From positions 2,046,001 through 2,110,000 of the forward strand of contig WACJ01000519.1 of NCBI GenBank assembly GCA_008973525.1: a stretch of 64,000 nt of DNA, read 5' to 3'. Source of the DNA: Stenopsyche tienmushanensis (lineage: Eukaryota > Arthropoda > Insecta > Trichoptera > Stenopsychidae). Positions 57,590 to 64,000 of the stretch are shown here, one piece after another. The notes below the pieces were generated by a model. It was not told the origin of the DNA. It searched no databases and saw nothing but the letters and a program-made list of their open reading frames with translations. How positions within the stretch are numbered: the first letter of the stretch is position 1; each line of letters begins with the position of its first letter. Position numbers and translations under genes: made by a program.

Positions 57590-57990
57590 ATCCGGGTGGA
57601 CGTTCCACTCTACGGTGACCACCTATAAAACCCCAGGGGGAGGGGCAACCCTATATTCGTGGATAACAGTCGATCTTCTGGGGTTGCTGCTGGGATAGCC
57701 TGGTTAATATGAGTTGGGTGCGCAGCTTACCCTGTGCTGCGTACCCATAAAGTGGAACGTGGAACTGCTGATTACAGAAGAAGCAGGAGGACTTTGTGCA
57801 AAAGGCGACACCACTATCTTCAACAACCTAATGCATACATAGAGGAAAGAACACCTACGGCTGCTCGAATGGCGATTAATCTTCGTGAATAGGCATTACA
57901 GTACCATGGAGAAGGGGGAACCCCCTACTATTCGTCGTCTGCTGTAGGCCCCTTCAAACTGAGGATGAACTTGTGTTGGCAAATAACCTC
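57590..57990 (+). repeat. Repeat family Y, copy 2
   Basis: ATGAGTTGGGTGCGCAGCTT, ACCCATAAAGT and GTGCAAAAGGCGACACCACT match 22915-23035, and the distal part (57900-57990) matches the 3' end of copies 3-5. Confidence 0.75.
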
Positions 57991-58029
57991 TTTCATCCTC
58001 AACAAGGCTACTAAATCGAAACATTCCCG

Positions 58030-58655
58030 CCGAAGTCTGGACGCTTGGAAACAGTGGCGTAACTACTAATTGGCAAGTTTAGGCGACGCCTAGGGGCAGT
58101 AACTGTCTAATCTATGTACACTTAAATAGAGTGCATATATGTTTTTCAAATCGTTATATTAATCTTTCCCCACCGGTGATGTATTTACTACACCTCGACT
58201 CTAATAATGGGAATATCGATATGAAATATAATAGCTACGGGGTTCAGAATTTTTGTATTCCTCCGTAATATAATTACGAATTACATCAAAGTACTATAGT
58301 ATATAAGTATTCATCTGCAGCGGCGGAAATAAATAATTTGTCGGAAAATCGGGAACTTTGCAAATATTAATTTTATCAGTCACTAATTTATTTGACTAAA
58401 CTATAATAATACTAAATTATTTTTTGAATTGTACTTATATCCTTTCTTAAATAAACAAAATTATTTTGCCTTCAGATTATTTTTTATATTAAACAAATGG
58501 ACTTATTAGTAATTTTTGATCAAATTTATTAATGTAATTTCTTAAATTATTGAAAATCTCAATCCCGGGATCCCGGGACTTATCCCGGGATGGTCTAATG
58601 CAATCCTAAAATCCCGGGATCGAAATTTTGGCTCTGGATTGGATTCCCTAGTTAC
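58030..58655 (-). repeat. Repeat family H, copy 3 (longest)
   Basis: Inverted relative to copies 1 and 2. It retains AGACTTCGGCGGGAATG followed by TTCGATTTAGTAG, of which copies 1 and 2 each keep only one half. Rich in TCCCGGGATCCCGGGA palindromes at 58557-58615. Confidence 0.85.
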
Positions 58656-58659
58656 AATC

Positions 58660-58876
58660 GATATAATATACTCCAATTTTAGAACTATTTTGCAAATAGT
58701 TTTTAGATGTATTATAGAATATAACTAAATTTCTATGGAGGCGTTAATGAGATACTTTGTTTATTTTGCTGTTAGTTTCTTAATAAATCATCAAGTTTGA
58801 ATTTGCTACATTTATCCATTTACAGAACGGGCCGGATTTGGTTTCGTTGCGGCCCGCGGGCCGGTTCCCACCTCTG
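58660..58876 (-). mobile_element. hAT-like element terminus
   Basis: The minus strand from 58876 reads CAGAGGTGGGAACCGGCCCG then CGGGCCGCAACGAAACC. CAGRGGTGGG...GGCCCGCGGGCC is a typical terminal inverted repeat of hAT (Charlie-like) elements. The matching opposite end was not found, so this is a partial copy. Confidence 0.65.
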
Positions 58877-58884
58877 GGTAAAAT

Positions 58885-59235
58885 GATTGGTTTTAGGAAC
58901 GCGAATTGGTAGTCTTTTTTGAAAGGGTGGTAAACCAAAAAGGTTGGGATCCTCTACTGTATACGATACATGGATTTTATACGGATTTTGCCGGAGCAAA
59001 ATTCATTAGGCGTTTTAACTATCTAGCAAAGTGTGCGGTCGAGGGAAAGCAAATCAAATTAAATTTCCCATCTCCCCGTAACTCTATAAATGCACTGGAT
59101 GCAATTTATTATTTCAATCTTACCCGATTCAATTATCAATGGGTAACATTAAATTGAATTGCTTTTAGGTCGCATCTTTTGTAGCATGCTTTTATCGGCG
59201 TGGTATCGAAGCTTATAAATGGACCTGAATGAATT
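58885..59235. other. Unassigned open stretch
   Basis: The plus frame 58906-59157 (FFERVVNQKGWDPLLYTIHG and more) is open for 83 codons, but no family is recognised. Confidence 0.25.
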
Positions 59236-59244
59236 TTCATAATT

Positions 59245-59643
59245 TAGATCCACTATCATTCCTTGCCTCGTCGTGAGCATCAGTACGGTCTTTTCTGAAT
59301 AACTTAAGCCACTTCCTGACACGTTGTCGACTCATCACATCACTATCATAAACTTCTACGAGTTTTTGATGGAAATTCGTGGCGATATTGTTCTGCAAAT
59401 TCAAAAAATTGATGATTGTGTAGATTTTGTACTGACTGGAGGTGGCGGCAGTGTGCGACGACCTCTTCATCGGAAGAATTTACTGTGACTGAATCAAATG
59501 GCCGACAAACGCGAGATAAATCAAAATGGCTGTTACCCAAGATCCTGGATCCCCCTACACGCCAGGTGTACCAAATTCTAAACCAAAAAAATTCCCCCGG
59601 TGTCAGAAACCATTTTAACATTTTTTTCTAAATGACCCTAGTA
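59245..59643 (-). mobile_element. Mariner element (group M1), internally deleted
   Basis: The minus frame 59470-59237 reads QKLVEVYDSDVMSRQRVRKW, then LKLFRKDRTDAHDEARND. The right end TTTTTCTAAATGACCCTAGTA (to 59643) is a mariner-type terminal repeat. No catalytic domain. Confidence 0.82.
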
Positions 59644-59649
59644 TAATGC

Positions 59650-61690
59650 ACGCAGGAAGCTCTTTTATCAATCCGTTTATACTATATTGAATCCATTTGT
59701 GTTAAATGAAATTTAAAAGCTTCTTATTTCAAAAACAAAGCAGAATTCGATTCACGATTATTTATAGTCCAGAAATTCGTATCAGAGCACTCGAACCAGT
59801 GTTATAAGACTCTTCTTGTTATTATCCAATAGCAGGTCTCAAGGCCGCACAAAAGGCTTTTATCATGAACCTAAAGACATTAAAAAGGACATTACTTCCA
59901 CTTCAATAGACAAAATTTTCGTATTTCATTGTAATTAAAATATAATAACGACCCATTCGATCGTAAATTCGTTATAAAAAATGCTGCTTTTTGTGCCCGA
60001 TTCTATTTCGAAATTTAACGAGAACCATTGAGGGATGCTTAATATTATTTTGGGTTCATGCACTAATGGTGTTTTTTGCTCGATTCGGTTAAATAAGGGT
60101 GACGCAAAAACTTTATTATTGCGAATCTGTGAGGCGTTCCTCCATCTCTGAACCATTGCTATCAAATGCTAAACATTTGAACGGCCAATTTAACCTGTTT
60201 GGAAGTGTATAGGCATAGTAAATTGGCCTGAATGTCACGAAAAATGAAGCATCATGGACCACCACGCATCCATCGCCTTTGCTGTGCGAAACATAAAGCA
60301 ACCACTACACCAGCAGCAAGCCTATTTTATTATATATTACACAAAATACAGCGTTTCACTTCTATCGCATCAATTTATCTCAATCAATTAATTGTTTTTG
60401 AGATATATTGAGCAATAAAAGCAATCATTTTTCTTTTTTTTTTTCAAACGTTAATATTACAGCAGGCAATGGTTTTTAAAACGACCGGGAGAAAAATTGC
60501 TCTAATTAACATAATTTGAAGTTGGCGACCTAATTGAGTTTCTTTTAAGCTAATTGCCTGTTGGGAATTTGAGCCTTCCATTAGCATTCTTAATGACTAA
60601 CGTTTGCATGCTAATTTACTTAATTTTTATTCTGCTCGAGTTTCCAGAAGAAACCCTCGCCGTAAATTATATAAGAACCCATATTTAAAAATGCCATGTT
60701 ATATATGCGATTCAAACAATACAAACATCATAATATGTGCAAATCAATGAACGATGAAAATAAATCATATTTTATATCGGCCTTCCCGGAGCAATGCTAA
60801 ACAGGGGACTGTGCTATTTATAAAAGTCTTTTATACGATCGACATCAAAGACGTGCGTCCTGGAAAATTTGCCGCTCACAAACGAGTCAGTTGTCAAAAA
60901 TTTTGCATGATATTTTGATCCTTTTTCGTCCCATTTTCGATGTTCGCAGAAATGGGAAGCGGTTCTCTCGACGGGGATGTTTATAAATCGAAAATTGCCG
61001 AACGGAATTTCTGGATCGATGACCCGGAAAATTTAAATTCGACTCGGGTTCGTCCAGTGTTCTTCATTTCTAATGCATGTATGCAATGTCCTTTGGAAGG
61101 ATTTCCACTTCAATGGATGCAGACGATGTCCTCTCTACCGCAAGGGAGCACATCGACAAGCTTTCAAATAATATTATTGATGGCCAAATCATGTTAAAAA
61201 GGTTCCAGCTTATATCAATCCACATGAATAATACATTATTCTCATAAAATATTACAAATCGGATAATAAGATTAGATATTCGACATAATTTTCTAATATT
61301 TGTTTTCAATTCATACCCAATCTGCATTTATTAACATTGGATAGCCCCATTTAAGCATTATTCCAATATTAATAAATCTTTAATCACTTTTGAGAGGCGT
61401 TCGACCGGGACGGTCAACATTAAAGAGGAAGAGTGTTGCGTGAGGGAAATGGCACCCACGCGCAAAATCGCTATTAATCTGACCAGTTGCAATTCTCCAA
61501 ATTAACAACGACTTTTTTCTCTGCAAGATTTATCCCGATAATAAATAATTGCAAGTATTTGTCAACTGTTCAGCGTTATGACCATGTTCCCTGGCAGTCC
61601 AAGTCTGGTATTAATTCGTGTGTCCACCGTCCATTTGTTGAACTTTCCCATCGAGACTGCTACATCGCCATAGTGGTTTCTTTGACCACC
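59650..61690. other. Spacer
   Basis: Unique AT-rich sequence. The open frame 60940-61197 (plus) is unassigned. 60450-60640 is rich in TAATT motifs. Confidence 0.35.
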
Positions 61691-61703
61691 TTTTCGTTTT
61701 CCC

Positions 61704-62149
61704 TTATTTTAATGCTTTTCTCTCAAAGGCGAGTACATCGATTGGCGGTATGGCAGTTAGTACCAGTACTGCGTCTTCCGATACTGTGCGATATGCAGCA
61801 GCCACCCTGATTGCGCTCCTTCTCTGGATTCTGCCCATGTTAAGCCTGGCCCTTTCAATTTTTAGTGCTTTAGCCCATATCGACGCACCATACAACAATA
61901 CCGAGTGCACTACCTCATTGTAGAGTCGCCTCTTGCTTGTTTTTGGGCCACCAATTCTCCGCGATGCTTTGCTGCCACCTTCTCTGTGTGAGTGACAAAT
62001 CGGAGCTTGTCATCAATCTCCACCCCCAAATACCGAATGTCTGCGTCGTCGATTCCACCACATATATAAATATTAAATGGTCCTATAAGTTTTTTTCCCC
62101 CTGAAGTGTGTAGTGTGAAATTTTTACCCACTAGTCCACTAAACTCCAA
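61704..62149 (-). pseudogene. LINE ORF2 remnant: RT thumb and connection region
   Basis: The minus frame 62149-61910 reads MEFSGLVGKNFTLHTSGGKK, then DADIRYLGVEIDDKLRFVTH and TEKVAAKHRGELVAQK. After a frameshift near 61910 it continues HSVLLYGASIWAKALK, then GRIQRRSAIRVAAAYRTVSE and DAVLVLTAIPPIDVLAFERK. RYLGVxID and AYRTVS...PIDV are diagnostic of R1/jockey-like LINEs. One frameshift only, so it is a fairly young copy. Confidence 0.9.
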
Positions 62150-62159
62150 AATTTTAACT

Positions 62160-62785
62160 CTAACCCCCGCAGAACCTACTTTTACCTTATTTTAAAGGGT
62201 TGGTTTGAGATTTTAGGGCTTTGCATTTGTTATATATGTCTAAGCTTTGACGTCGCCAAATTGGGACGGTCAATCTGAAATCACCCTGTCTCTAAATCGC
62301 GTGGGTAATTTTAGTAGGTAATAGGATTTTACCCTAGCCTGGCAAAGCCCTTGCAAGGAAAAAGGGACTGCACTCTGTACTCCTGAAAGCCCTTTCTAGT
62401 AAAATCAACAAGGTCGCCTAGAGTATTTGTTCACTGTCCCTCGAGAAAAATTGCTTAATTTTTACAAACCCTTCTCTCTACACTCCCTACCAATAGGAGA
62501 ATACGCCCTTCTAAAAACTTATCCAGGTAGTTCACTAAGTGACTGTTTTAAATGAAAGTTAGAGTCATGCTATTTTCAGTGATGACGAGATGGATGTGAC
62601 TCCTTCCTATGAATGGATATTGAAGAGGCCCTAGTTCTGTAGGGGACCGTTTGTGGCTGCATTATGACTCCCACTAGGTTCACATAGCCCTGTAAAATCA
62701 TCCTAGTCACCAACAACGTATTTCGCTAATTTAGTCTATTCTGAGTCTCCTCCTTTCAATTCCCCTGGTTCTTTGTGTATCTAAT
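62160..62785. other. Spacer
   Basis: May include further decayed LINE sequence next to 62149, but nothing is readable. Confidence 0.3.
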
Positions 62786-62794
62786 TATCCCAGT

Positions 62795-63150
62795 GTAGGC
62801 CGGGTGGGTATTTTACTCTACAATGCTCACCCATAAAACCCCGAGGGACAACGTCGTCACGGCTTACGTCCATGAGTAACAGTCGATTCTCGGTCGATCG
62901 GTTTGCTTATCAAATGCTGCTGTGGTAGCCCAGTTAAAATGAGTTGGGTGAACTGCCAATTACAGAAGAAGAAATTTGTGCAAAGGGCAACACCATACAA
63001 GATAGCTTCAACAGTATATGACACACAGGAGATAATAGTTTGCTGCTTGGATGGCGACTCGTTTCCGTTGTAAGGTCCTACAGATGACCAAAACCGATAT
63101 GGGGAAGAAGAAACCTCTGCAGTCCATCATATGATACAGCTCCCTCCAAG
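62795..63150 (+). repeat. Repeat family Y, copy 3
   Basis: GCTCACCCATAAAACCC, GGTTTGCTTATCAAATGCTG, ATGAGTTGGGTG and CTGCAGTCCATCATATG blocks. Confidence 0.7.
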
Positions 63151-63169
63151 CTGGGTTTGTTCTTTACTT

Positions 63170-63350
63170 TATCCATCATAGCTTCGGATGCTGTTGCCTA
63201 ATCACCGTATCCCAGTGTATTTAAATAGGTCAATTGCCATTCGGTTCCAAATCTAAGACGACACAGTTGTGATGAAGCTGACGGCTGGCGTAACGCCATA
63301 CATGTCCATGACTTCCCGATTGGACCTCATGGCGTCGATCCCTGAGACTT
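63170..63350 (-). pseudogene. LINE family Z C-terminal fragment
   Basis: CCCAGTGTATTTAAATAGGT, ATGTCCATGACTTCCCGATT and GGACCTCATGG align with 36200-36400 and 53560-53740. Confidence 0.6.
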
Positions 63351-63359
63351 CATCTCGGA

Positions 63360-64000
63360 GAGGTCCGATAATTTAAATTCTTGCCAATCATTTCCAACGA
63401 ATACAATGTTCAAATAAATAATACAGTGTTTGGACGTCTGTTTGTTTAAAGTTTTGCATTCAAATGCTGCATGAATTAATTAAAGTACCATTAATCACAG
63501 CTGTTGAGCTAATAAAACGAAGCAAATAGTATATACAAAGGAACTTCCTCGGCCACAATATTATGAAAATATATATTTAAGTCCTCAAGCTGCCATAATG
63601 CGAAAAGTTTTCTTTGCGAGCATTTTCATAAAATACATATTTGTCATCTTTCATATCAACAAGCCCGCTATAACGTCCCAAGAGTTAATTAAACTTTAAA
63701 TTTGATTTTTTTCCTACTGTTGATTTTTCAAGCGCCGAGTCGAAAGCTTAATCGCTGTAACATCAAACAGTTCTCGAGGAACAAATTGTTATTATTTTCA
63801 AACAGGCGGGGCTCAGAAATAATAAGAGGGCGACTCCGTCTCCACATAATTGCCAAGTTCCTAATTTATATATTGGATCGACGTAAATTTGTGGCGCTCG
63901 AGCTTTTTCTTTGTCTCGAAATTCCCTCGACGTCCTCTTCGAGTGTCCTGCTAAACATTATTTACAATTTGCGATCCTTAAAACGGCTCATGCCACTGGA
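63360..64000. other. Spacer
   Basis: Unique, AT-rich, TAATTAA-containing; nothing else recognised. Confidence 0.4.

Noticed and set aside
1..64000. CRISPR array, operon or prokaryotic mobile system
   Set aside because: No regularly spaced direct repeats; spliced gene, LINEs and mariners show eukaryotic DNA.

Overview
This is a eukaryotic, AT-rich window that looks like an insect genome. It has many small exons with GT-AG introns, numerous decayed mariner and R1/jockey-like LINE copies, LTR-retrotransposon ends primed by tRNA-Leu, and one recognisable gene: a histamine-gated chloride channel of the ort/HisCl2 type. The order cannot be fixed from sequence alone.

The one real gene runs on the minus strand from 10893 down to 2586. 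Nine coding exons were reconstructed by joining splice sites in phase. They give a signal peptide, the ligand-binding domain with its Cys-loop, M1, M2 (with the anion-channel PAR motif), M3 and the start of the cytoplasmic loop: 369 codons in all. The last part (rest of the loop, M4, stop codon) was not found and probably lies left of base 1. Introns range from 69 bp to about 3.9 kb, and the large ones hold transposon debris. The 75-bp intron 3 is in frame and has no stop.

From about 11 kb to 64 kb no other convincing host gene was found. Two weak coding-like stretches on the minus strand (14.5-14.6 kb and 15.2-15.6 kb) are reported as unassigned. The rest is a mosaic of dead mobile elements between unique AT-rich spacers. 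It includes three mariner groups (M1 internally deleted, M2, M3), fragments of several LINE families (endonuclease, reverse transcriptase and C-terminal zinc-knuckle pieces), LTRs (one a solo LTR with a target duplication), a tRNA-derived SINE-like family, a hAT-like terminus, and several unclassified repeat families named here H, V, W and Y. Some insertions have clear duplicated targets, for example W inside an M2 mariner at 18.7-19.0 kb and a LINE/mariner block inside a V repeat at 13.25-13.59 kb.

Several unique stretches (20.4-21.0, 21.4-21.8, 25.6-26.0, 33.5-34.4, 39.3-39.8, 60.3-60.7 and 63.5-64.0 kb) lack obvious repeats and carry many TAAT-type motifs. They are candidates for conserved regulatory DNA, but this is inference only.
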